Below, piece by piece: positions 48,982 to 56,440 of a stretch of DNA of 56,440 bases. The notes beneath the pieces were generated by a model. The model searched no databases and was not told the origin of the DNA. It worked only from the letters and a program-made list of their open reading frames with translations. The position numbers and the translations under genes are program-made. Numbering within the stretch: the first letter of the stretch is position 1; every line of letters starts with the position of its first letter. The stretch is from Burkholderiales bacterium (GTDB taxonomy: Bacteria; Pseudomonadota; Gammaproteobacteria; Burkholderiales; SG8-41), in NCBI GenBank assembly GCA_019751125.1, contig JAIENU010000009.1:1-56440 (forward strand). The letters are read 5' to 3'.

Positions 48982-50550
48982 ATGAGCTGGATGCCGGAAA
49001 TCGAAGAGCTGCAGCGCCGCCGCCAGTTGGCAGAGGCCTGCGGCGGGGTTGAGGCGGTGGCCAGGCATCATTCACAGGGCAAGCTGACGGTACGCGAACG
49101 TATCGCCGGGCTGGCCGATGCCGGGTCTTTCCGTGAGGTCGGCAAGCTGGCCGGCAAGGCGACTTACGATGCGGCAGGCCAACTGAAGGGTTTTGAGCCG
49201 GCGCCCTATGTGATGGGCATTGCCCGGATCAATGGCCGGCCGGTGGCCATCGGCGGCGAGGATTACACCATTCGTGCCGGCACCGGCTTCGGCAGCGACC
49301 GCCGCAAAGGCGGGCAGGGTGGTTTTATTGAAGACCTGGCTTGCGAGTACCGCATTCCGCTGATCAACCTGATCGACGGTACCGGCGGCACGGTCAACAC
49401 CGCCAAGCGCAAGGGTTACACCGTGGTGCCCGGTTACGGTCAGGACGGCATCGAACGCTCCGTCGAACTGCTGGGCCAGGTGCCGGTGGTGTCGGCGGTG
49501 ATGGGGACCACCGCGGGCGGTCCGTCGATGCGCGCGATCCTCGCGCACTGGTCGATCATGGTGAAAGGCACCGGGCAGATTTTTGCCGCAGGGCCTCCCG
49601 TGGTGGAGCGCGCCTTCGGTGAAAAGCTGCACAAGGACGAGCTCGGCGGTACCAGGGTCGCCGTCGATACCGCGGGCACCATCGATAACGTCGCCGAAAA
49701 CGAGCAGGACTGTTTTGAGCAGATCCGCCGCTTCCTGTCGTACATGCCGCAGAACGTCTGGGAACTGCCGCCGGTGGTCAGCAGCGGCGACCCGGTCGAC
49801 CGCTGCGAGGATGCGCTGGCCAGCATTGTGCCGCGCTCGAACCGCCAGGCCTACAACATGAAAAAGCTGGTCGGCCTGATTGTCGACCGTGACTCTTTTT
49901 TCGAAATCCAGCCGACCTTCGGCAAGGCGGTGATCACCGCGCTGGCGCGGATGAACGGCAAGGTCGTCGGCATCATCGCCAGCAATCCGATGGTCGGCGG
50001 CATCATGGACGTCAAGGCGGCACGCAAGCAGGGCCACTTCGCCGAGCTTTGCGACATGTTCAACATCCCGATCATCCTGTTCGCCGACATTCCCGGCCTG
50101 ATGGTCGGGCGTGAATCGGAGGCCGACGCGATCCTGCGCGAAGGCGTGCGCACCCGCTACATCCTCGGCAATGTGAAAGTGCCGATGTTCACGGTGATCG
50201 TGCGCAAATGTTACGGCGTGGCCGGCGGCGGATTCATCGACCGTGCCGGCCTCAATTTCAAGATTGCCTGGCCTTCGGGTGAATGGGGTTCGCTGCCGGT
50301 TGAAGGCGGTGTCAAGGCCGCCTACCGCCGCGAAATCGAAAGCGCACCCGATCCGGCGGCACGTGAACGCGAAATCGAGGCCGAACTGAAACAGCTGGCT
50401 TCGCCTTTCCGCACCGCCGAGGCTTTTGCCATCGAAGATTTGATCGATCCGCGCGAAACGCGGCCCTATCTCTGCCAATTCATCGACGCGATGCAGGGGC
50501 GACTGGCCAGCCAGCTCGGGCCGAAGTGGCGCGCCGGGGTGCGGCCCTGA
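48982..50550 (+). CDS. Acyl-CoA carboxylase carboxyltransferase subunit 1 (PccB/MmdA-like)
   Basis: 522 aa, complete carboxyltransferase with two crotonase-fold halves. N-terminal half: GKLTVRERIAGLADAGSFREVG; oxyanion-type glycines in GTTAGGPSMRAILAH. C-terminal half: ALARMNGKVVGIIASNPMVGGIMD, FADIPGLMVGRESE and RKCYGVAGGGFIDR. It transfers CO2 from biotin to an acyl-CoA. The usual A-G-G hydrogen-bonding glycine pairs are present, but the acyl-specificity loop cannot be read. Starts at ATG 48982 or 48991; neither has a ribosome site. Confidence 0.93.
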   Translation: MSWMPEIEELQRRRQLAEACGGVEAVARHHSQGKLTVRERIAGLADAGSFREVGKLAGKATYDAAGQLKGFEPAPYVMGIARINGRPVAIGGEDYTIRAGTGFGSDRRKGGQGGFIEDLACEYRIPLINLIDGTGGTVNTAKRKGYTVVPGYGQDGIERSVELLGQVPVVSAVMGTTAGGPSMRAILAHWSIMVKGTGQIFAAGPPVVERAFGEKLHKDELGGTRVAVDTAGTIDNVAENEQDCFEQIRRFLSYMPQNVWELPPVVSSGDPVDRCEDALASIVPRSNRQAYNMKKLVGLIVDRDSFFEIQPTFGKAVITALARMNGKVVGIIASNPMVGGIMDVKAARKQGHFAELCDMFNIPIILFADIPGLMVGRESEADAILREGVRTRYILGNVKVPMFTVIVRKCYGVAGGGFIDRAGLNFKIAWPSGEWGSLPVEGGVKAAYRREIESAPDPAAREREIEAELKQLASPFRTAEAFAIEDLIDPRETRPYLCQFIDAMQGRLASQLGPKWRAGVRP

Positions 50551-50583
50551 TTTGTAACAGCTTGTTTTCACTGGAAGATTGAA

Positions 50584-52119
50584 ATGGCTCACGAAGCATT
50601 GCTGCAGGAATACGAAGCCCGCCGCGCCAAGGCGCTGGCTGGCGGTGGTGAAGAGAAATACGCCAAACGCACGGCCAAGGGTGTGTGGAATGCGCGCCAG
50701 CGCATCGACTACCTGATGGATCCGGGCTCGTTCATCGAGTCCGGGCTGTTCGGTTCTTCGGGTGTGTATGCGGAGCAGGAGGATGAAACCCAGACCGACG
50801 GCAAGCTCGCCGGTTTCGGCCGCATCCACGGCCGCGATGTCTGTGCCGTGATCAACGATTTCACGGTGAAGGGCGCCTCGACCTCGGCGACCAACAGCAA
50901 GAAGGTCGGCCACATGAAACGTGTCGCGACCGAACGTGGCATGCCCCTGGTGCTGATCGGTGAATCCACCGGCGCGCGCCTGCCCGATGCGATGGGCTCA
51001 CGCGGGATGGGCTTATTGCTTGGAAACGACAACACCCAGTTCCGCCGCCTGCGTGAAGTGCCGACCGCGGCGGCGGCCTTCGGTCCGTCCTTCGGTTCCT
51101 CGACCTGGCTGATGTGTCAGTCCGACTTCGCGATCATGCACAAGAGCGCGATCATGGCGGTGTCGAGCCCGGGCCTGGTGTCGATGGCGCTGGGTGAAAA
51201 GGTTTCCGCCGAAGACCTCGGCGGCTGGCGTCTGCACGCCGAAACCACCGGCCTGATCGACCAGTTTGCCGATACCGAAGAAGAGGTGTTCGACCAGATC
51301 AAGAAATTCCTGTCGTATATGCCTAACCACCACAAGGAAGCGCCGGCCGATGCGCCGGTGCCGGCGGGCTCGGGTGAAGACATGCACAAGGTCTTCGACA
51401 TCCTGCCCGAGAGCCGCACCCAGGTGTACGACATGAAGCGCGTCATCAAATGCCTTGTCGACAAGGACACGCTGCTCGAGATGAAACCGCGTTTCGGCAA
51501 GAGCGCAGTCACCGCGCTGGCGCGGCTCGGCGGCAAGTCGGTCGGCATCATCGCCAACAACCCGCTGCATCGTGGTGGCGCACTGGATGCCGATGCCTGC
51601 CGCAAGATCGTCGACTTCATCGTGCTCTGTGATTCCTTCAACATCCCCTTCGTGATGCTGGTGGATACCCCCGGTTTCCAGATCGGCACCGAAGCTGAAC
51701 GCGCCGGCGCGCCGGGCAAGATCATGAATTTCATGAATGCGATGACGCTGGTCACCGTGCCGCATCTGACGGTCATCGTGCGCAAGAGCTACGGCCGGGC
51801 CTATGTCTGCATGGGCGGCGGGCGGCATTCCGACGAGGTGGCGGCCTGGCCCAGCGCTGAAGTCAGTTTCATGAGTCCCGACTTCGCGACCAAGATCGTG
51901 CATGGTGTCAGCCACGGCGAACCCGGCTTTGAGGAAGCGCTGGCTGACATCCGCAAGGGTGCCGATGTCTGGGGTCTCGCCGCGGTGTATGCCGCACAGT
52001 CGGTGATCAAGCCGCAGGACACCCGCGACTACCTGATCCGCATGCTCGATGTCTACAAGCTGCGCATGAGCAAGGGCGTGGGCCAGCACCTGATGCGTAG
52101 CTGGCCGACCAGCTACTGA
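50584..52119 (+). CDS. Acyl-CoA carboxylase carboxyltransferase subunit 2 (paralog)
   Basis: 511 aa, also a full two-domain carboxyltransferase: GVWNARQRIDYLMDPGSFIESGLF, IGESTGARLPDAMGSRGMG, ALARLGGKSVGIIANNPLHRGGALDADA, LVDTPGFQIGTEAERAGAPGKIMNFMNA and RKSYGRAYVCMGGGRHSDEVAAWPSAEV. GGAAG at 50573-50577 precedes the ATG by 6 bp. It aligns along its length with subunit 1 but is clearly different, so the two may form a mixed hexamer or serve two substrates. Ends just before a strong hairpin. Confidence 0.93.
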   Translation: MAHEALLQEYEARRAKALAGGGEEKYAKRTAKGVWNARQRIDYLMDPGSFIESGLFGSSGVYAEQEDETQTDGKLAGFGRIHGRDVCAVINDFTVKGASTSATNSKKVGHMKRVATERGMPLVLIGESTGARLPDAMGSRGMGLLLGNDNTQFRRLREVPTAAAAFGPSFGSSTWLMCQSDFAIMHKSAIMAVSSPGLVSMALGEKVSAEDLGGWRLHAETTGLIDQFADTEEEVFDQIKKFLSYMPNHHKEAPADAPVPAGSGEDMHKVFDILPESRTQVYDMKRVIKCLVDKDTLLEMKPRFGKSAVTALARLGGKSVGIIANNPLHRGGALDADACRKIVDFIVLCDSFNIPFVMLVDTPGFQIGTEAERAGAPGKIMNFMNAMTLVTVPHLTVIVRKSYGRAYVCMGGGRHSDEVAAWPSAEVSFMSPDFATKIVHGVSHGEPGFEEALADIRKGADVWGLAAVYAAQSVIKPQDTRDYLIRMLDVYKLRMSKGVGQHLMRSWPTSY

Positions 52120-52128
52120 TGGTTTCGT

Positions 52129-52182
52129 GAAACGCGGGGCGCGCACCCAACACCCAAAGGCCGCGCCCCACGTTTCTTTTTT
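52129..52182 (+). terminator. Strong hairpin and T-run inside the carboxylase cluster
   Basis: The arms 52129-52143 and 52162-52176 (15 bp, one mismatch; core GGGGCGCG with CGCGCCCC) enclose an 18-base loop and are followed by a T-rich tail. It sits 9 bp after the second carboxyltransferase stop and 27 bp before the biotin carboxylase ATG, all genes pointing the same way. It may terminate, attenuate or stabilise the upstream mRNA. Confidence 0.8.
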
Positions 52183-52208
52183 CCTACTGTTTGCGGAATC
52201 CGTATCCG

Positions 52209-53558
52209 ATGTTCAAGAAAGTACTGGTGGTCAACCGCGGGGCCGTCGCTGCCCGCGTACTGCGTGCGTTGAATGCAATGAACATTCCGTCGGTCGCGGT
52301 GTATTCAGAAGCCGACAACCACGCGCCCTACCTGGAAATGGCTAGCCAGACTTTTGCCATTGGTCCCGCACCGGCGCGCGAGAGTTATCTCAACCAGGAC
52401 ACCATCATCGAGGTACTGAAAAAATCCGGGGCTGATGGCCTGCATCCCGGTTACGGCTTCCTGTCCGAAAATGCCGGTTTTGCGCAGAAGGTCATCGATG
52501 CCGGTTCCCGCTTTATCGGGCCGTCGCCGAAATGGATCGACGCCATGGGCCACAAGACCCGTGCCCGCGACATCGCCGCGCAGTACGGCATGCCGATGTC
52601 GCAAGGCTCAGGCGTGTTGCCCGATGACAATGACGCGATCCTCGCCGCCGCGCGCAAGATCGGTTTTCCGGTGCTGGTCAAACCCGCGGGTGGCGGCGGC
52701 GGCATCGGCATGCTGCCGGCGAAGGATGAAGCCGAACTGCTGACCGCGGTCGAGCGTTCGCGCTCGATGGCCAGTCGCGGTTTCGGCACCAGCGAGGTCT
52801 ACCTGGAAAAACTGATCGAGCGGCCGCGCCATGTCGAGTTCCAGATTCTCGGCGACCAGCACGGCGGCGCGATGCATCTGTTCGAGCGTGACTGCTCGAC
52901 CCAGCGCCGCAACCAGAAGGTCATCGAGGAGGCGCCGGGGCCGCTGATCCCGCGCGACAAGGCGGTGGGTGTTGCTGACCAGATCGCCGGCATCATGAAA
53001 AGCATGGGCTACGACAACATCGGCACCGTCGAGATGCTGCTCGGCGCCGATGGTTCCTTCAACTTCTTGGAAATGAACACGCGGCTGCAGGTCGAGCACG
53101 GCGTCACCGAAGAGGTCACCGGGGTTGACCTGGTACGTGCGCAGATCCGTTCCGCGGCCGGCGAAAAACTCGCCGACATCCTGCCCGGCAAGCCGGAAAT
53201 CAAAGGTCACGCCATCCAGGCGCGTGTCTATGCGGAAGATCCGAAAAACTTCTTTCCGTCACCGGGCAAGCTGACGGTGTTCCGTCCGCCGGAAGGCGAG
53301 GGCATCCGCATCGATACCGGTTATGCCGAAGGTCGTGATGTCACGCCGCACTACGACCCGATGATTGCCAAGGTCATCGTGCGTGCGGCGACGCGCGAGG
53401 CGGCGATCGACAAACTGGTGGAAGCGCTGGATGGTTTCGACATCCAGGGCCTCAAGCACAACATTCCTGCGGTGGTGAACATCCTGCGTTCGGGTCAGTT
53501 CCGTGAAGGGCGTGTCCACACCGGCATCATTGGCGAAGTGACTGGCAAAAAAATATGA
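52209..53558 (+). CDS. Stand-alone biotin carboxylase with atypical ATP-site residues
   Basis: 449 aa, the AccC length, with no fused biotin carrier. Conserved: K116, K158, H208, K237, E275, E288-M-N290-T-R292-L-Q294-V-E296, and RVYAEDP. Atypical against AccC-type enzymes: NRGAVAARV instead of NRGEIA, glycine loop GGGGGIGML lacking the usual Arg/Lys, RRNQK instead of RRHQK, and VEHGVTE instead of VEHPVTE. The start is ATG 52209 (MFKKVLVVNRG), with only a weak ribosome site. It should carboxylate the small biotin carrier encoded upstream. Its stop overlaps the next start (ATGA). Confidence 0.93.
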   Translation: MFKKVLVVNRGAVAARVLRALNAMNIPSVAVYSEADNHAPYLEMASQTFAIGPAPARESYLNQDTIIEVLKKSGADGLHPGYGFLSENAGFAQKVIDAGSRFIGPSPKWIDAMGHKTRARDIAAQYGMPMSQGSGVLPDDNDAILAAARKIGFPVLVKPAGGGGGIGMLPAKDEAELLTAVERSRSMASRGFGTSEVYLEKLIERPRHVEFQILGDQHGGAMHLFERDCSTQRRNQKVIEEAPGPLIPRDKAVGVADQIAGIMKSMGYDNIGTVEMLLGADGSFNFLEMNTRLQVEHGVTEEVTGVDLVRAQIRSAAGEKLADILPGKPEIKGHAIQARVYAEDPKNFFPSPGKLTVFRPPEGEGIRIDTGYAEGRDVTPHYDPMIAKVIVRAATREAAIDKLVEALDGFDIQGLKHNIPAVVNILRSGQFREGRVHTGIIGEVTGKKI

Positions 53559-54262
53559 TTCAAAATCAACAAGATACAATAGTTTCCGCAGCAAAAGCCG
53601 CTGGCCGCGGCGCGCTCGATGAAAGTGCCGGCAAGGCCTTGCTGGCGGGTTACGGCATTCGAGTGCCGCAGTCGCGGGTCGCCAAAGGGGTGGCTGACGT
53701 CGATGACGTGATGAAGGGATTGCAGGTCCCGGTGGTGGTGAAAGTGATGTCCCCGGACATCCTGCACAAGAGTGATGCCGGCGGCGTGAAGATCAATCTG
53801 CGTTCGGCTGCCGAAGTGAAGGCCGCGATCGAGGGCATGCTCGCAGCGCCGAAAATCAAAGGCGCACGCATCGAGGGCTTCCTCGTTGAAGAAATGGCGC
53901 CCTCCGGACACGAACTGGTGATCGGCGGACTCCGCGATCCGCAGTTCGGGCCGCTGGTGATGGTCGGTCTTGGCGGCATTTTTGTTGAAATCTTCAAGGA
54001 TGTGTCCTTCCGACTGTGCCCGATCTCGCGTATTGATGCCGAAGAGATGCTCGACGAGCTGAAGGCGGCGGCCATCCTCAAGGGTGCCCGCGGTGGCAAA
54101 CCCGCTTCGCGCGAAGCGATCATCGAGGTGCTGATGAAAATCGGCGGCGAAGACGGCCTGCTGCTGAAACACGCGGCCGACATCAGCGAGGCGGACATCA
54201 ATCCGCTGATCGTCTCCGAAACCGGCGCAGTCGCGGTCGACGCGCGCTTCATCCTGGGTTGA
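53555..54262 (+). CDS. ADP-forming acyl-CoA synthetase, beta subunit (ATP-grasp)
   Basis: 235 aa, the size of the beta subunit of archaeal-type ADP-forming acetate-CoA ligase. ATP-grasp_5 domain with SPDILHKSDAGGVKI; His71 matches the phosphate-shuttling histidine reported for that family. MVGLGGIFVEIFKDVSFRLCPI and EADINPLIV are diagnostic. Overlaps the biotin carboxylase by ATGA and precedes the alpha subunit by 16 bp. Its role is to make ATP from ADP, phosphate and an acyl-CoA, or the reverse. Confidence 0.92.
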   Translation: MIQNQQDTIVSAAKAAGRGALDESAGKALLAGYGIRVPQSRVAKGVADVDDVMKGLQVPVVVKVMSPDILHKSDAGGVKINLRSAAEVKAAIEGMLAAPKIKGARIEGFLVEEMAPSGHELVIGGLRDPQFGPLVMVGLGGIFVEIFKDVSFRLCPISRIDAEEMLDELKAAAILKGARGGKPASREAIIEVLMKIGGEDGLLLKHAADISEADINPLIVSETGAVAVDARFILG

Positions 54263-54278
54263 GCACCGGAAACCGAAT

Positions 54279-55715
54279 ATGAACATCCTCGAACAATTCA
54301 CGCCGCTGTTTGTGCCGAAAACCGTGGCCGTTATCGGTGCCTCGACCAAGGGCAATGCCCTGCCCAATGTATTCATCCGCCGCATTCGCGAATTCGGCTT
54401 CAGCGGCGACATCTATCCGATCCACCCGGCCGCAGCTGAAATCGATGGCCTGACCGCCTACAAGTCGCTGGCCGACACACCCAAGCCGGTGGACTACGCC
54501 TACATCGCGGTGTCGGGCGCGCAGATTCCGGGCATGCTCGCCGCGGCAAAAGGCCATGTGCGGTTTGCCCAGGTGATTTCCAGCGGCTTCGGCGAAGTCG
54601 ATGAAGGCAAGGGCCTGCAGGATGAGCTGGTGCAGGCAGCCAAACACGGCGGCATGCGCCTGCTCGGGCCGAACTGCCTCGGCATCTACACGCCGCGCGG
54701 TCGCGTGACCTTTGCCGAGATTGGACCGAAGGAAACCGGCCACGTCGGCATCGTTTCGCAGAGCGGCGGCCTGGGCACCGACATCATTCGCCGCGGCCTG
54801 TCGCGCGGGCTGAAATTCTCGGGCCTGGTCACCGTCGGCAATTGCGCCGACGTGACGCCTTCCGATCTGCTGGAGTTTTATCTTGCCGACCCGCAGACCA
54901 AGGTCATCGGCATGTATATCGAAACCGCCAAGGATGGCCGGCGCCTGTTCGACATTCTGCGTAATGCCAAAGCGTCGAAACCGGTGGTGATCCTGAAGGG
55001 CGGCCGCACCCAGCAGGGTCTGGCTGCTGCGGCTTCCCATACCGGCTCGCTGGCCGGCGACGACCGCGTGTGGGTGGCCCTGGCGCGGCAGACCGGCTGC
55101 ATGCTGGTCGACACCCTGGATCACTTCATCGACACGCTGCTGATTTTCCAGACCCTGACGCCGCGGCCGCAACGGCCGACGCGCAAGGTCGTGCTGTTCG
55201 GCAATGGCGGCGGCACAAGTGTGCTTGCCACCGACTATTTTTCGCGGCTGGATCTCGACGTCACGCCCTTTGACCAGGGCCCGATTGATGCGCTGGCGGA
55301 ATTGAAACTGCCGCCCGGCACCAGCATCACCAATCCGGTGGACTGTCCGGTGGGCACGCTGCAGCAGGACGACGGCCGTGTCGCCGAAAAAATCCTCGAC
55401 ATCATCTGCGGCCAGGGCAAACCCGAGGCGCTGGTGATGCACCTGAACCTGTCGGCGTTCGTCGGCCGCACCAAACCCGAGGTACTCGACAACCTGATCG
55501 CGGCCGCGCTGCGCGTGCAGGAAAAATATCCGGGGCAGTCGCATTTCATCCTGGTGCTGCGTTCGGATGGCGAACCGGCCCTGGAGGCACGCAAGCGTGA
55601 ATTCCGCGACAAGGCGGTGGCACTGGGCGTGCCGGTGTACGACGAAATGGCCAACGCCGGGCATCCGCTGGCGGCTTTGGCGGGCTTCGAGCGCTACAAA
55701 GCGGCACGGGCTTGA
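54279..55715 (+). CDS. ADP-forming acyl-CoA synthetase, alpha subunit
   Basis: 478 aa. The N-terminal CoA-binding Rossmann domain is VAVIGASTKGNALPN; LLGPNCLGIYTP and VSQSGGLGTDIIRR follow, then VGNCADVTPSDLLEF and the phosphohistidine site ASHTGSLAGDD with H254. With the beta subunit it interconverts acyl-CoA and free acid. The acid is unknown; the family includes acetate, aryl-acetate, succinate and other acids. Overlaps the next gene by TGATG. Confidence 0.93.
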   Translation: MNILEQFTPLFVPKTVAVIGASTKGNALPNVFIRRIREFGFSGDIYPIHPAAAEIDGLTAYKSLADTPKPVDYAYIAVSGAQIPGMLAAAKGHVRFAQVISSGFGEVDEGKGLQDELVQAAKHGGMRLLGPNCLGIYTPRGRVTFAEIGPKETGHVGIVSQSGGLGTDIIRRGLSRGLKFSGLVTVGNCADVTPSDLLEFYLADPQTKVIGMYIETAKDGRRLFDILRNAKASKPVVILKGGRTQQGLAAAASHTGSLAGDDRVWVALARQTGCMLVDTLDHFIDTLLIFQTLTPRPQRPTRKVVLFGNGGGTSVLATDYFSRLDLDVTPFDQGPIDALAELKLPPGTSITNPVDCPVGTLQQDDGRVAEKILDIICGQGKPEALVMHLNLSAFVGRTKPEVLDNLIAAALRVQEKYPGQSHFILVLRSDGEPALEARKREFRDKAVALGVPVYDEMANAGHPLAALAGFERYKAARA

Positions 55716-56440
55716 TGAGTTACCAGCACGACTTCCGCGCTACCGGTTACCCGCTGCGGCTGTACAGCGGGCGCGATGCGCTGGAACACCTGCCCTCTGA
55801 ACTGAAGCGCCTGAAGGCGCAAAAAGCCTTCATCGTCTGCGGCCGCAGTGTGTCGCGCAGGACGAAGCTGGTCGATCGCATCCAGCACATCCTTGGCCCG
55901 GCCTATGCCGGCCGCTACGACGAAATCGACAAGGACACCACACTGGTTTCAGTGCAGGCGGCCGCTGCTGCTGCCCGTGAGGCCGGTGCCGACCTGCTGA
56001 TCGGTGTTGGTTCCGGCAGCGTGATCCAGGGCACGCGGGTGGTGGCGATCCTGCTCGCCGAGCAGCGCCCGGTCGACCAGCTGATCACGCAGTATCCGGA
56101 CAACGCGCCGGCGATCAGTCCCAAGCTGCTGGCGCCCAAGCTGCCGATCATCAATGTGCTGACCGCGGCAACCACCGCACAAAATCGGGCCGGCTCGGCG
56201 GTGAAGGATCCGGCGCGGCCCAATCGCATGGAATTTTTCGACCCCAAAACCCGCCCCAGTGCACTGTTCTGGGATGAAGAGGCGCTGCTCACTGCGCCGC
56301 CGTCGCTGGCACGCACCACCGGCACCTCGGTGCTGTGGCGCTCGATCATGAATCTTGGCGCGGCGCGCATGGCGCCGCTGTCGGAAGGTGACCGTTTGCA
56401 GGCTTTCCGCCTCGCGCGCGGCGCGCTGGCGCGCATGAAT
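55715..56440 (+). CDS. Iron-containing alcohol dehydrogenase-fold protein with altered metal-ligand positions (partial at window edge)
   Basis: The first 242 residues are present and the frame is open to the last base, so the gene continues beyond the window. The fold is recognised from YPLRLYSGRDALEHLP and LLIGVGSGSVIQGTRVVA (residues 94-110). Compared with the family, the GGGSxxDxAK loop reads GSGSVIQGTR; the PTTAGTGSE region reads TAATTAQNRAGSA (150-162); and in TGTSVLWRSIMNL (202-213) Ser205 and Arg209 occupy the positions of the metal-binding Asp and His. It may be a metal-free or non-dehydrogenase member. Coupled to the alpha subunit by TGATG. Confidence 0.8.
   Translation, partial: MSYQHDFRATGYPLRLYSGRDALEHLPSELKRLKAQKAFIVCGRSVSRRTKLVDRIQHILGPAYAGRYDEIDKDTTLVSVQAAAAAAREAGADLLIGVGSGSVIQGTRVVAILLAEQRPVDQLITQYPDNAPAISPKLLAPKLPIINVLTAATTAQNRAGSAVKDPARPNRMEFFDPKTRPSALFWDEEALLTAPPSLARTTGTSVLWRSIMNLGAARMAPLSEGDRLQAFRLARGALARMN

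Noticed and set aside
52121..52134. GTTTC-GT-GAAAC palindrome after the second carboxyltransferase, another parS-like look-alike
   Set aside because: It lacks the central CACGTG of parS and overlaps the left arm of a terminator-like hairpin, which explains it better.

Overview
The window reads as a chromosomal segment of a GC-rich betaproteobacterium (Rhodocyclales/Nitrosomonadales-like; placement inferred). The grounds are the gene order mnmG-rsmG-parA-parB-atpIBEFHAGDC-glmU-glmS, the block pilMNOPQ-aroK-aroB-dgt-gltB-gltD-hemE-priA, a system II cytochrome c maturation pair (ResB/CcsB), and protein sequences typical of that class. No rRNA, tRNA, insertion sequence, prophage or CRISPR array was recognised.

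Layout. 1-14.7 kb (+ strand): tRNA and rRNA modification (mnmG, rsmG), chromosome partitioning (parA, parB), the full F1Fo ATP synthase operon ending in a strong terminator, then UDP-GlcNAc synthesis (glmU, glmS). 14.7-37.1 kb (- strand): a short-chain dehydrogenase, two tandem DsbA-type thiol oxidoreductases, a SPOR-domain protein, argS, priA, hemE, glutamate synthase (gltB/gltD), a dNTPase, aroB/aroK and the type IV pilus assembly operon pilMNOPQ. 37.3-47.8 kb: divergent mrcA (PBP1a), a small unrecognised conserved protein, hemB (metal-site pattern of the Mg-type enzyme), engB, diheme cytochrome c4, resB-ccsB, a glycerophosphodiester phosphodiesterase and a secreted SH3-like protein. 47.8 kb to the end: an accessory metabolic cluster. 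A FadR-type GntR regulator is divergent from genes for a 73-aa biotinyl carrier, two different carboxyltransferase subunits, a stand-alone biotin carboxylase, both subunits of an ADP-forming acyl-CoA synthetase, and an iron-alcohol-dehydrogenase-fold protein cut by the window edge.

The right-hand cluster is the best candidate for something not well described. It encodes everything needed to activate an organic acid to its CoA thioester (ADP-forming ligase) and to carboxylate (or, run backwards, decarboxylate) an acyl-CoA. Two members carry substitutions at conserved catalytic positions: the biotin carboxylase in its glycine-rich loop and ATP site, and the dehydrogenase-like protein at the metal-ligand and nucleotide-loop positions. 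The substrate cannot be read from sequence. The divergent promoter region holds a GntR-type palindrome next to a near-consensus sigma-70 promoter, and a strong hairpin splits the cluster between the carboxyltransferases and the carboxylase.

Other points: a string of hairpins between hemB and engB that could be a hemB operator and/or a small RNA; near-identical AT-rich motifs (17-20 bp) repeated in distant intergenic regions; short AT-rich, rare-codon patches inside mnmG and glmS; and several genes whose starts lack a Shine-Dalgarno sequence.
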